The notes: generated by a model from the letters alone, not told the origin. A DNA stretch of 64,000 nt from Verrucolacustris abundans (GCA_965194535.1 OZ239145.1:1364001-1428000); one strand, 5' to 3'. Counted from the first letter of the stretch, positions 8,882-17,280 are shown. Translations and numbers: made by a program.

Positions 8882-9015
8882 CTCTCATCCTTTCCGACAC
8901 TCCCCCTTTCGGGAAAGCGCCTGACTGGGTTTGGCACCCTAACAACCCCATCCGAAGATGGGATCCGGTTGCCGCAGTTTCATAGGGCCAGCCCCTCCAC
9001 TGCTCTTGATAAGAA
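8882..9015 (-). promoter_or_regulatory. SAM-I (S-box) riboswitch upstream of thrC-thiS-NIL
   Basis: Read on the minus strand, the element opens with CTTATCAAGAGCAGTGGAGG, continues with CTGGCCCTATGAAAC, GCGGCAACC and GGTGCCAAA, and closes with GATGAG. These are the conserved blocks of SAM-I in the right order. P1 is CTTATC (9013-9008) with GATGAG (8889-8884), extendable by two pairs. The GATGAAAC-like kink-turn and pseudoknot strand and the GGCAACC block are intact. The leader between the aptamer and thrC is about 104 nt, with no clear T-run terminator. A second GATAAGA (8800-8794), perfectly complementary to the 5' P1 strand, lies next to the AGGGG ribosome site, so translational control is plausible. 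Confidence 0.93.
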
Positions 9016-9037
9016 GCGCTCCGATAGAATCTCTTAC

Positions 9038-10000
9038 ATGCCACTCGAAGTCAAGGCAGTGCCACCTACTGACCTTCCACACCAAAAGAATCGAAAATTC
9101 CAATTTTCTTCGCGACCGCTACGATCGGGATACGTGAAACCGACTTTACTTCGCTCAGGAAAAGTTCGCGACATCTACCGCTGGCAAAAACAGATCTGGC
9201 TCGTCGCCTCCGATCGCATTTCCGCTTACGATGTTATTCTTCCCAACCCCATTCCGGGAAAAGGAACTCTACTCACCTCCATCTCCAAGTTCTGGTTCGA
9301 AACCCTGCCCGATGCACAACCCCACCACGTTTTGGGCTTCGATGTCCCTTCGGGTGTTCCCTCCCCTGAAATCTATCAGGGTCGCCTGACCCGATGCCTC
9401 TCCGCAAAACCCCTGACTCTCGAGTGCGTCATCCGCGGATACCTCGCCGGCAGTGCATGGGAGGAGTACAAAACAAAAGGCTCCCTGTGGGGTCGCCCCC
9501 TACCCAAAGGTTTGCTCGAATCCTCCAAACTTCCCCAACCCATCTTTACTCCAACGACAAAGGCAGAGAAAGGTCACGACCTTCCCGTGACCGACTCAGA
9601 GGCAGAGAAACAGATCGGTTCAGCCCTATTTCATCAAGTTCGCGATCGTAGTCTTTCTCTTTACACCGCTGCACAAAAGCACGCCGAAAAAGCGGGCATC
9701 ATCTTGGCTGACACAAAGTTTGAGTTTGGCACGGACGATAAAGGTAACCTCCTTCTGATTGATGAACTCCTGACTCCCGACAGCAGTCGCTTTTGGCCCG
9801 CCAACCAGTGGAAACCCGGCCAAAACCCGCCCAGCTACGATAAACAGTTTGTTCGTGATTATCTTGCGGGCCTAGAAGGTTGGGACCGCAAGCCCCCAGG
9901 CCCTTTCCTCCCGCCCCCTGTCATCCAAGGAACTCTTCAGCGCTACGAGGAGGCCTGCCAGCTCCTCACTGGCTCCAAGCCTTCTCTGCGCAACGCGTGA
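9038..10000 (+). CDS. purC: SAICAR synthase (phosphoribosylaminoimidazole-succinocarboxamide synthase)
   Basis: ATP-dependent ligation of aspartate to CAIR in purine synthesis. 320 aa from the ATG at 9038; the open frame extends upstream to 8873 but that part crosses the divergent leader and is not protein-like. Diagnostic blocks are LLRSGKVRDIY (ATP loop), ASDRISAYDVILPNPIPGKG, ECVIRGYLAGSAWEEY, and the metal-binding ILADTKFEFG and LIDELLTPDSSRFW. This is the longer type of PurC found in many Bacteria and yeast. Its TGA overlaps the GTG start of the recombinase gene (GTGA), the first link of a coupled operon. Confidence 0.96.
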   Translation: MPLEVKAVPPTDLPHQKNRKFQFSSRPLRSGYVKPTLLRSGKVRDIYRWQKQIWLVASDRISAYDVILPNPIPGKGTLLTSISKFWFETLPDAQPHHVLGFDVPSGVPSPEIYQGRLTRCLSAKPLTLECVIRGYLAGSAWEEYKTKGSLWGRPLPKGLLESSKLPQPIFTPTTKAEKGHDLPVTDSEAEKQIGSALFHQVRDRSLSLYTAAQKHAEKAGIILADTKFEFGTDDKGNLLLIDELLTPDSSRFWPANQWKPGQNPPSYDKQFVRDYLAGLEGWDRKPPGPFLPPPVIQGTLQRYEEACQLLTGSKPSLRNA

Positions 10001-10920
10001 GCAAACTCGACCACCAGCCCATCGAGGACTTCCTCGCCTCAGGCGCGATGGAACGAGGCCACGCCCTGAGAACACAGGCCATCCAGCGAAAACTTCTGGA
10101 ACGACTCTCCCTTTGGCTGTCGCGAAAAAAAACCGGTAAAGATTGGAAAAATTTCCAACCCGACGACCTGCGCGAATTTTTATCCTATCGCCGCCACTCA
10201 GGCCGGGTCGGCCCTACCACGTTGCGTCTTGAAACATCCATTCTTCGGAGCTTTGGCGCCCATCTTCAGAAAATGGGCCGAACTCCCAACAGCATGTCGG
10301 TCGGATTACGCTCCCCCAAGCTCTCCCGCCAACTTCCTCCCTCCTTAACCCCGGATCAGGTCCGCAAAATAATGGAATCCCCTTCCCCGAAAACTCCACT
10401 CGGCCTCCGAGATCGTGCCCTTCTGGAACTTCTATACGCCGCAGGTTTACGTGCTTCCGAGATTCTCTCCCTAAGAATCGAACAGCTGGATCTACTGGGT
10501 CGAAGTGCTCGTGTGATTGGCAAGGGAGATAAGGAGCGCCTTGTCCTCCTGGGTTCTGCCGCCCAAGAAGCCTTGGATCGTTATCTCCATACCGCTCGCC
10601 CCAAACTTGTCCGCTCCAAATCTGGAGGAGAGGTCTTTCTCGGAAACCACGGGCGCCGACTCACCACTTCCCACCTTTGGGGAATTGTCAAAAGAGCGGC
10701 CCAAACAGCAGGTCTGGATACCCGTGTCTATCCTCACCTTCTCCGTCACTCCTTCGCGACTCATCTTCTGTCGGGCGGTGCTGATCTTCGTGTCATTCAG
10801 GAACTCCTTGGACACGCGAGTATTGGCACAACCGAAATTTACACCCATGTGGACGAAGACCGGCTTGCGGCGACCGTCGATCGCTTCCATCCTCGATCCA
10901 GAAAAAATCGCCCCCAATGA
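9997..10920 (+). CDS. xerD: XerC/XerD-type tyrosine recombinase
   Basis: Core-genome site-specific recombinase, probably for chromosome-dimer resolution at dif. 307 aa from a GTG overlapping the purC stop. The N-terminal SAM-like core-binding domain spans about 1-100. The catalytic domain has GLRASEI (Arg), GKGDKER (Lys), HLLRHSFATHLL (His-x-x-Arg), LLGHASIGTTEIYTHV (His and the nucleophile Tyr). Every catalytic residue is canonical, unlike the integrase at 25952. XerC versus XerD cannot be decided without the partner; the symbol is tentative. The last four bases overlap the rnc start (ATGA). Confidence 0.9.
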   Translation: MSKLDHQPIEDFLASGAMERGHALRTQAIQRKLLERLSLWLSRKKTGKDWKNFQPDDLREFLSYRRHSGRVGPTTLRLETSILRSFGAHLQKMGRTPNSMSVGLRSPKLSRQLPPSLTPDQVRKIMESPSPKTPLGLRDRALLELLYAAGLRASEILSLRIEQLDLLGRSARVIGKGDKERLVLLGSAAQEALDRYLHTARPKLVRSKSGGEVFLGNHGRRLTTSHLWGIVKRAAQTAGLDTRVYPHLLRHSFATHLLSGGADLRVIQELLGHASIGTTEIYTHVDEDRLAATVDRFHPRSRKNRPQ

Positions 10921-11582
10921 AATCCCCCGCCCTCGGTCACACATTTAAAAATCCCGAACTCCTATCCCGTGCCCTTACCCATCCCTCGGCCCGAACCTCT
11001 TCAGGCACAGCAGGAGACAACCAACAGCTTGAATTTTTAGGCGACGCCATTCTCCAAGCCGCCCTCAGCGACCTCCTGATGGCGACTCACCCCGCTTCCT
11101 CAGAAGGTGAATTAACTGCCATGCGGGCCAGTCTCGCAAACCGCCACAGTTTGGCCGATCTCGGTCGCGAACTAAAATTAGACCAATCCTTGCGTGTAGG
11201 CACAGATGCCGCACGAGAAGAGATTCACCAATCCTCAGGCGCCTTGGCCGATGCATGGGAGGCTGTCCTGGGTGCGATCTTTTTGGATGCGGGATATGAT
11301 TCAGCCAAGGCTTGGGTAGTGCGGAGCTATGGAGACAGGATTACGCAGGCAAAGAAACTTGCCGAACAAGCCAATCCCAAAGGCCAACTCCAAGAACTGC
11401 TCCAATCCCGTAACCAGCCTGTTCCTGTGTATGACCTCGTTGAATCGGTAGGCCCCGATCATGAAAAAGTTTTCACCATACGCGTTCTTCTAGCCGACAA
11501 AGAAATCGGCCGTGGCACGGGTCGCAGCCGTAAGTCGGCCGAATCCACTGCGGCATCAAATGCCCTTCTCAAACTCACATGA
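10917..11582 (+). CDS. rnc: Ribonuclease III
   Basis: Cleaves double-stranded RNA in rRNA maturation. 221 aa, the usual length. The nuclease signature QLEFLGDAIL (E39, D43) is followed by DAWEAVLGAIFLDAGY. The C-terminal dsRNA-binding domain begins at NPKGQLQELLQSRNQ and includes GTGRSRKSAESTAASNALLKL. It is translationally coupled on both sides: its ATG overlaps the recombinase stop and its TGA overlaps the start of the CPBP gene. Confidence 0.96.
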   Translation: MKSPALGHTFKNPELLSRALTHPSARTSSGTAGDNQQLEFLGDAILQAALSDLLMATHPASSEGELTAMRASLANRHSLADLGRELKLDQSLRVGTDAAREEIHQSSGALADAWEAVLGAIFLDAGYDSAKAWVVRSYGDRITQAKKLAEQANPKGQLQELLQSRNQPVPVYDLVESVGPDHEKVFTIRVLLADKEIGRGTGRSRKSAESTAASNALLKLT

Positions 11583-12238
11583 AAAGCCTGATTCAAGGAC
11601 CGGGATTCCCCTTTGTTGCACCTTTCGCCCTTTTCATGGGCTTGCTCTACCTGCGACAAAGTTTTTCGCAGCACGGTTGGTGGCTGTATGGGGTTTGCTC
11701 CCTTCTGGTTTTCGGACTCATCCTCTGGTTGCGCCCCCGTTACAAAGGCCAAGATCCAGCTCCACCCCGAGCTCTTCACTCCGCACTGTTGGGACTTGGT
11801 GCGATTGTCTTATGGATCGCGCTCGACCCGTGGATGCCAAGGACAGGAGAACGCGACAACACCTTCCCATTTACGACCGCATTCGAACTGGGCCTTTTGC
11901 CGGGGATTCTTTCCATAGCGTTTCGCATCTTTGGGGCTGTTCTAGTTGTTCCGATTATCGAGGAGCTCTTTTGGCGCGGCTTTCTCATGCGCACCATCAT
12001 CAAGCCTGAGTTCGAAGAGGTGCCATTGGGCACTTTTCAGCCCCTGTCCTTTTATATTACAACAGTCGCCTTCGCTATGGTTCACGTGGAGTACGGGTCA
12101 GCCACCCTGTTTGCGCTAATCGCAGGTTGGTGGTTTTGCAAAACGAAATCCCTGCGTGCGGTCATCATTCTCCACGCCGCCGCCAATCTCGGTCTGGCCA
12201 TCTACGTTCTGCTTACAAAAAACTGGTTCCTCTGGTAA
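11579..12238 (+). CDS. CPBP-family intramembrane metalloprotease, PEP-CTERM-associated CAAX-type
   Basis: A 219-aa integral membrane protein with about six hydrophobic segments. The family motifs are IIEELFWRGFLMR (E128, E129, R133), FAMVH (H169) and ILHAAANL (H199, N203). This is the branch related to CAAX prenyl proteases that is common in genomes with exosortase/PEP-CTERM systems. Two PEP-CTERM proteins occur in this window (14631, 33635), which fits. The actual substrate is unknown; the assignment to the PEP-CTERM-linked subgroup rests on context and the overall shape. It overlaps rnc by 4 nt. Confidence 0.85.
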   Translation: MKSLIQGPGFPFVAPFALFMGLLYLRQSFSQHGWWLYGVCSLLVFGLILWLRPRYKGQDPAPPRALHSALLGLGAIVLWIALDPWMPRTGERDNTFPFTTAFELGLLPGILSIAFRIFGAVLVVPIIEELFWRGFLMRTIIKPEFEEVPLGTFQPLSFYITTVAFAMVHVEYGSATLFALIAGWWFCKTKSLRAVIILHAAANLGLAIYVLLTKNWFLW

Positions 12239-12244
12239 TCCATC

Positions 12245-12835
12245 GTGCTGTCGCGAACCCTTCTCATCCTTCTTGCCGGGACACTTCTTGCTCATGCAGA
12301 TACGTGTGACGACCTCTTTCTCATGATCAACCAGTCTCGGATCAAGGCAGGTCTCAATCCCCTCACCCGTAGCAGCACTCTCGACCAACTGGCAAGTCAG
12401 TGGGCCGAAACAATGGCCTCCCAAAACAGCCAAACACACCGCCCTCTTACCAAGTCTCTGCTGAATGCAAACAGATGGAAAAATCTTTCGGAAAATATCT
12501 ATGGCCCGGTGAACGACGGTTCGGCCAAATCTATTTTCAATGCGTGGATGAGTAGCTCGGGTCATAAGGAAAATCTGCTCCGCGAATCCTCAACCCTGGG
12601 CGGTGTTGGAATCGCACAAACAAAGTCGGGCGCAGTCTGTGCCGTGTTTAACGGTGCCCAGCCTGCCCCACCCCAGCCCGTTGCAACTTCGGCTAACACC
12701 TCGCAAGACAGCGATGTGGCATTTCCAGGTGTCGGGATTCCAGATTTCGTTCCAAAAGGAATGCGAGACCCAGCCGCAGCCCTTCCATCCAATTCAGATG
12801 GAAGAAAACTTAACCAACTTGGAAGAACAAATTGA
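12245..12835 (+). CDS. Secreted CAP-domain (SCP/PR-1-like) protein
   Basis: 196 aa with a GTG start 6 nt after the CPBP stop. The signal peptide (1-18, cut near AHA-DT) is followed by a CAP domain (about 20-140): LFLMINQSRIKAGLNPL, LASQWAETMAS, ENIYGP, AWMSSSGHKENLL and GVGIA. The catalytic-like His/Glu pair of CAP proteins is present in part. After about residue 140 the chain is Pro/Ala/Ser-rich and low in structure. Bacterial CAP proteins are extracytoplasmic with mostly unknown roles. It is the last gene of the purC operon. The frame ends in a stretch with weak coding character. Confidence 0.85.
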   Translation: MLSRTLLILLAGTLLAHADTCDDLFLMINQSRIKAGLNPLTRSSTLDQLASQWAETMASQNSQTHRPLTKSLLNANRWKNLSENIYGPVNDGSAKSIFNAWMSSSGHKENLLRESSTLGGVGIAQTKSGAVCAVFNGAQPAPPQPVATSANTSQDSDVAFPGVGIPDFVPKGMRDPAAALPSNSDGRKLNQLGRTN

Positions 12836-13002
12836 TACAACTGACAACTTTTTCAAATGCAAAACCACAAGAAGTATAGGTCACTGATCCAGAACGCTTT
12901 AATATAACATGCCCCTATACGATAGCCGCCATTTCTGCCCCCTTACTGTCCTTGCTAGAACGGATATTAATCTCCTCTAACGGATCCGCTTATAAGTCTC
13001 GC

Positions 13003-13028
13003 CGGGCTATTGCCTAGAGCCCGTTTTT
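13003..13028 (+). terminator. Rho-independent terminator after the purC operon
   Basis: Stem CGGGCT (13003-13008) and AGCCCG (13018-13023) with a 9-nt loop, directly followed by TTTTT (13024-13028). It ends 16 nt before the small ORF at 13044, so it may partly insulate that gene. The 208-nt gap 12836-13043 holds nothing else I can identify. Confidence 0.55.
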
Positions 13029-13043
13029 GCGAAATATTGGGAT

Positions 13044-13181
13044 ATGGATTTGACTCGAGCTCCAGATCGTTGGACAAAGTACGGGAAGTTGGCGGGGATC
13101 TGCGCCTTTTCATTTTTTTTAGCCAAAGGAATCCTTTGGCTCGTGATTCCTGGCCTCATCATCGGTAGCTGCGCGAAATGA
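13044..13181 (+). CDS. 45-aa single-span membrane protein coupled to heme oxygenase
   Basis: ATG at 13044, TGA at 13179-13181. The sequence starts MDLTRAPDRWTKYGK and has one hydrophobic helix (about 16-41, with FSFFLAKGILWLVIPGLII) ending in GSCAK. Its stop overlaps the ATG of the heme oxygenase gene (ATGA), a coupling common in this genome, which supports that it is translated. The ribosome site is weak. No family is recognised. It could tether or regulate the downstream enzyme, but nothing in the sequence proves that. Confidence 0.6.
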   Translation: MDLTRAPDRWTKYGKLAGICAFSFFLAKGILWLVIPGLIIGSCAK

Positions 13182-13801
13182 CCTCACCTGCCGCTCCGAA
13201 TTCGGACGGCATTATGGCGCGACTGAAAGCCGGCACAGCCGCCCAACATGCTGTTGCCGAAACCAAACCCCTCGAAGCCGCCTTGATCGAAGGATCAATT
13301 GGTCAGGCACAATATGAGAAATACCTCTCCCAACGCTGGTTGATCCATCGCGAGTTGGAGGCGGCTACTGACCGAGCCCTCAGAACGGATAATCGCCTCA
13401 CTTCTCTTGGCCTGCCTTCACTCTATCAAACCAAAAACCTGGAAGCCGATCTTGCCCACCTTCAGTCTAACCTCGAATCGATTCGTCCCCTTCCCGGGTC
13501 GACCAATCTGATTCAGGAAATCCAAAAAGCTACACCTTCTACACTCATGGGAATCTACTATGTGTTTGAGGGCAGCAAAAACGGAGCCCGCTATATTTCA
13601 AAATCGTTGGCCAAAGCAGGCCAAACGGCTCTTCGCTACCTTGATCCCCACGGGGAACAGCAGAGACCGCTCTGGATGAAATTTAGAGCCGATATGGATT
13701 CGATCTCATGGACGCCAACTGAACAAGATCAAATGGTCAAAGCCGCTCAAGCCACCTTCGATGCGATTTCGTCCCTCGACGACGCCATTCACGCCAGTTG
13801 A
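13178..13801 (+). CDS. Biliverdin-producing heme oxygenase
   Basis: Opens heme to biliverdin, CO and iron. 207 aa. The proximal His is H24 in AAQHAVAE. The distal-helix signature is MGIYYVFEGSKNGARYISK, equivalent to YVLEGSxxGG of bacterial heme oxygenases. It could serve iron release from heme or provide chromophore to a bacteriophytochrome; no phytochrome gene is in the window. It is cotranslated with the 45-aa membrane protein and converges on the pseudopilin gene, whose stop is 1 nt away. Confidence 0.9.
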   Translation: MTSPAAPNSDGIMARLKAGTAAQHAVAETKPLEAALIEGSIGQAQYEKYLSQRWLIHRELEAATDRALRTDNRLTSLGLPSLYQTKNLEADLAHLQSNLESIRPLPGSTNLIQEIQKATPSTLMGIYYVFEGSKNGARYISKSLAKAGQTALRYLDPHGEQQRPLWMKFRADMDSISWTPTEQDQMVKAAQATFDAISSLDDAIHAS

Positions 13802-13802
13802 T

Positions 13803-14621
13803 TTACGGCTTCCAATTCGGATTATCTTGCCGGGCAGCCTCATTCGCCCAACGACGCATATCACGCAACTCTGAAAAATTAAGGAGGCTTACGCTTCCAT
13901 CCAGTTGCGCGGTCACAGCTTTTTCTAAATACGCAAGCCGAACCTGGCCATACGCCTTAACAGTTCCATTTGCGTTCCAAACACTCGGCCACCGCGGAGA
14001 AGATTGCGGTGAAGTAACATAGTAATATCCGTCCACATTTTTGCCGCGCATTGGATCTACGCCTCGTGCCGATGAGAAAACAATCAGCTGGGATGGCTTC
14101 ACGGCCTGCGCAAGGCGAGTGACGCAAATTCCGTTGGTCACGTAGGAGTTGGCAGGCTGCCCATTCTCGTGTCCCCCAACAAAGTAAGAGTTCATCCCCA
14201 AACTTGGGGAAGCACTCACCAAATAACTGTCCTTTGGATCATTCGGGTCCAGATTATTTGCTCTCTCGTTCACTAAGATCGCTCCCTCCAATTGGTAATT
14301 CAGGTAAGGGGCCAAACGCCATGGCCACCTGTAGGACTCACTGCTCTCTGACCGAAATGGAATGCCTTGGCTGTTGCAGGCCTGTCCATTTTCATCGTAC
14401 CCTTTCAGTAAAACTCCACTCTGGTCTTGCGCAGCTGCTAGATAAGCCGTAATTAAACTTTTTGCCGCAGCTGTTTCAGACGCCTGCTGCCCAGCTAACC
14501 GCGCACGCCCTAAAACTGGGGTTGCTAAACCTACTAGGAGTCCGATCACGGCAATAACCACCAAAAGCTCGACTAATGTGAAAGCCTTCTTCCGATTTGA
14601 TCGGGCAAACTGCATCATCAA
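13803..14621 (-). CDS. Type II secretion/type IV pilin-like pseudopilin (prepilin-type N-terminal domain)
   Basis: 272 aa. The leader MMMQFARSNRKK is followed by AFTLVELLVVIAVIGLLVGL, the prepilin peptidase site plus hydrophobic helix with the conserved Glu at +5 of the mature chain. The large C-terminal part (about 50-272) resembles the secreted proteins with a prepilin domain that are abundant in Verrucomicrobiota, Lentisphaerae and Planctomycetes; their functions are largely unknown. It lies 9 nt downstream of the PEP-CTERM gene, so the two are probably one operon. Confidence 0.88.
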   Translation of the reverse strand: MMMQFARSNRKKAFTLVELLVVIAVIGLLVGLATPVLGRARLAGQQASETAAAKSLITAYLAAAQDQSGVLLKGYDENGQACNSQGIPFRSESSESYRWPWRLAPYLNYQLEGAILVNERANNLDPNDPKDSYLVSASPSLGMNSYFVGGHENGQPANSYVTNGICVTRLAQAVKPSQLIVFSSARGVDPMRGKNVDGYYYVTSPQSSPRWPSVWNANGTVKAYGQVRLAYLEKAVTAQLDGSVSLLNFSELRDMRRWANEAARQDNPNWKP

Positions 14622-14630
14622 AATAGCAGG

Positions 14631-15359
14631 TTAAGATCGACGGCGACGCCGATTCACAAGGGCCACTGCAAAACCGAAAGCTAGAAGAGATCCCACTGCA
14701 GGCTCAGGAATCAAAACCGGCCCCAGATTCCCCGCAGCCTCCATGGAGTAAAATCGCGCCGTTGTGGCTAAAGGCGAGCTTGTAACGCCAATGAGACCAA
14801 ATCCAAAATTTGTAGTAGGATCTAAAATCCAGTTGTTCACTACACTGGTTACATCGATCTGAAACTGTCCTGCTACAAAAAGATCTACTTCAGCCACTCT
14901 TGCTCGCCCAAAGAGGTTACTTTGATACCAAGCAGAGAGAGGGTCGACCGTCTGGCTTTCCGAGAAATCAGCACCAAGGGCAACAACCGCCAGGCGAAAG
15001 CTTCCAGTCGTAAGATAATCGTATTGCGGTGGTCCTTGGTAGCCGGGAACAATTGCTCTTGGGGTTTTAAAGTCTTTAAGATTGAGCTGAAGAAACTTAG
15101 AGCCTGCAGCACTCAATCCCGACAGGTCTGAAAATTCGATTCCAGCAAAATTAAAATGTCCGTCATAGTTCGGATTCGTATTCAAGATATTCATTCCAAC
15201 ATGAAATGTTCCACTGTTAAGCGCACCAGTCCGAGCCGAGCTGTAAGTTTGGGTATAGTAGTAGGTGTCTGCATCGAACGAAGCGCTGACAGTTTCCGCT
15301 TTAACCCAAAGAGATCCAGTCATCCAAAAACTTAAAAGTAAAAATATTGCGCGATGCAT
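14631..15359 (-). CDS. PEP-CTERM-anchored secreted protein (DNRLRE-like)
   Basis: 242 aa from the ATG at 15359, which gives a good signal peptide (MHRAIFLLLSFWMTGSLWV). The longer frame to 15407 adds residues without signal character. The middle (about 25-205) resembles DNRLRE-type beta-sandwich stalk proteins: DADTYYYTQ near the start and an FQIDVTSVVNNWILDP block near the end. The C-terminus has the full sorting tag: IPEP (about 217), a hydrophobic helix and RRRRRS. This tag is cut and processed by an exosortase, which is not in this window. The binding function is unknown. Confidence 0.85.
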   Translation of the reverse strand: MHRAIFLLLSFWMTGSLWVKAETVSASFDADTYYYTQTYSSARTGALNSGTFHVGMNILNTNPNYDGHFNFAGIEFSDLSGLSAAGSKFLQLNLKDFKTPRAIVPGYQGPPQYDYLTTGSFRLAVVALGADFSESQTVDPLSAWYQSNLFGRARVAEVDLFVAGQFQIDVTSVVNNWILDPTTNFGFGLIGVTSSPLATTARFYSMEAAGNLGPVLIPEPAVGSLLAFGFAVALVNRRRRRS

Positions 15360-15576
15360 AAATAAATAGTTAGGGGGCAAAGCAAAATTTGCAAATGGCA
15401 ACCCCACATCCCGAACACTTATTCGAATAGGCCAGGAAACCCCATTAGAATGTCTTATCTTTTGGGTTGTTTATCGCTGCAGATCAACGCTTTATGGATT
15501 TTATTTTAAACTTTACGAGTCTTTAAAAAACACCGTCTTCTTGCGACTGCGACATTTTCCGCTATCAACTACCTCT

Positions 15577-16989
15577 ATGTCCGAATTCGATCTCAAAGAC
15601 ACGATCCTTACCCGCCTAGGGGAGAACTACGACCTGCACGACAAGTACGTCAATCGTACCCTCGTCAAAGTTCAACGTACGATTGGCTTCGATAAAATCT
15701 ATGCCCGCGCAGAAGGTGCCTACCTCTACGATCTCGATGGCAAGGACTACCTCGACTTCCTCAGCGGCTACAGTGTCTTCAACATCGGCCGCAATCATCC
15801 CACCCTACAAAAAGCCATCCGTGATGTCCTGGATCTCGATCTCCCCAACATGGTTCAAATGGACTGCTCCGTCCTCTCCGGCCTCCTCGCCGAAGCTCTC
15901 GTCAAAAAACTAGGCCCCTCCCGCGATGCCTGCTTCCTCTGCAACTCCGGAACGGAAGCGGTCGAAGGAGCCCTGAAATTCGCCCGCGCCTTTACAAAAC
16001 GCCCCGGCATTCTCGCCCAAGAAGGCTCCTATCACGGTCTTTCCTTCGGAGCTCTCTCCATCACCCACTCCGGTAATTTCCGAGAGGATTTCGGCCCCTT
16101 TCTGCCGGGTGCCGACTTCGTAAAATTCGGCGATCTCGCCGACCTTGAGAAAAAGCTCAAATCCCGCCAGATCGCGGCTTTCATCTTTGAACCCGTCCAA
16201 GGCAAAGGGGTCAAATACCCGTCCGATGATTACTTCCCCGCTGCTCAGGAACTGTGCCGAAAATACGGTACTCTTTTCATCGCCGATGAAGTTCAGACCG
16301 CGCTAGGCCGAACCGGTAAATGGTTCGGCTTCCAACACTGGAACCTTGATCCCGACATCGTCACCATGGCCAAAGCCTTATCCGGCGGCTATGTCCCCTG
16401 CGCCGCGATCGTCATGCGTCGCCCTATCTACCAAGGCATTTTCTCGCGCCTTGATCGTTGCGTCGCTCACTCCACCACCTTCGGTCGAAACAATCTCGCC
16501 ATGGCCTGCGGACTCGCCAGCCTCCATGTCACTGAAAACGAGCACCTCGTTGAAAATGCCGCCCTCCGAGGTGAGCAGTTGATGTCCAGACTACGCGACC
16601 TCCAAGAAAAACATGACGTCATCTCGGAAGTCCGCGGCAAAGGCCTAATGATCGCTATCGAGTTCAAGGAACCCCGCTCTCTCAAACTCAAACTCGCTTG
16701 GAAAGCCATCCACGCAATGGACAAGGGCCTCTTCCCCCAAATGATCGTCACTCCTCTTCTTCAAAAACACCGAATCCTTACTCAGGTCGCCGCCCACAAC
16801 TCCGACATCGTGAAGATCCTTCCTCCCCTGATCATCGGTGAGAAGGAGATCGATCGCTTTGTCACCGCATTCGACGACGTTCTCAGCGATCTCGGCAAAT
16901 TCCCGGGCCCGCTGTGGGACTTCGGCCAAAATCTCGTCAAAGCCGCACTCTCCCAAAAGAAGTCTTTATCCGAATCAGTTCCTGCCTAA
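15577..16989 (+). CDS. Class III PLP aminotransferase (ornithine/HpnO-like)
   Basis: 470 aa from the ATG at 15577. Signatures: LCNSGTEAVEGALKFAR (phosphate-binding), SYHGLSFGALS, FIADEVQTALGRTGKWFG, and the PLP lysine in MAKALSGGYVP. The N-terminal block FDKIYARAEGAYLYDLDGK is typical of the ornithine-oxo-acid branch, which includes the hopanoid aminotransferase HpnO. Since a hopanoid cluster lies at 48-54 kb, HpnO is a possible identity; an amino-acid catabolic aminotransferase is the alternative. Codon use is strikingly rich in C-ending codons compared with neighbours, a sign of high expression or selection. A glutaredoxin gene follows after 6 nt. Confidence 0.85.
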   Translation: MSEFDLKDTILTRLGENYDLHDKYVNRTLVKVQRTIGFDKIYARAEGAYLYDLDGKDYLDFLSGYSVFNIGRNHPTLQKAIRDVLDLDLPNMVQMDCSVLSGLLAEALVKKLGPSRDACFLCNSGTEAVEGALKFARAFTKRPGILAQEGSYHGLSFGALSITHSGNFREDFGPFLPGADFVKFGDLADLEKKLKSRQIAAFIFEPVQGKGVKYPSDDYFPAAQELCRKYGTLFIADEVQTALGRTGKWFGFQHWNLDPDIVTMAKALSGGYVPCAAIVMRRPIYQGIFSRLDRCVAHSTTFGRNNLAMACGLASLHVTENEHLVENAALRGEQLMSRLRDLQEKHDVISEVRGKGLMIAIEFKEPRSLKLKLAWKAIHAMDKGLFPQMIVTPLLQKHRILTQVAAHNSDIVKILPPLIIGEKEIDRFVTAFDDVLSDLGKFPGPLWDFGQNLVKAALSQKKSLSESVPA

Positions 16990-16995
16990 CCCCTC

Positions 16996-17229
16996 GTGCC
17001 CGCCATTCTCTACGTCAAAGAGGGGTGCCCTTGGTGCGAAGAAGCAGAATCGGAACTCCACAAACTCGGCGTCAAATACGAACGCCGGGAAGTCCGCTCC
17101 AATCTCGCTTACTTTAACGAAATGAAAGAGATCTCGGGCCAATCAAAAGCCCCAGTCCTCGATATCGATGGACGTATTCTCGCCGACTTCGGAATCGAAC
17201 AGCTGCCCGGTTTTCTTAAAAGCAGTTAA
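16996..17229 (+). CDS. Glutaredoxin-like thioredoxin-fold protein
   Basis: 77 aa with a GTG start 6 nt after the aminotransferase stop. The CPWC active site (residues 11-14, KEGCPWCEEAE) and the cis-Pro region (KAPVLDIDG) are clear. Probably a cytoplasmic dithiol reductant; its protein partner is not evident. Cotranscription with the aminotransferase may be only positional. Confidence 0.88.
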   Translation: MPAILYVKEGCPWCEEAESELHKLGVKYERREVRSNLAYFNEMKEISGQSKAPVLDIDGRILADFGIEQLPGFLKSS

Positions 17230-17280
17230 AAGATCTACTGCCACGATTGACTCCCCACCCCTCACCCCGCATCATTATAT

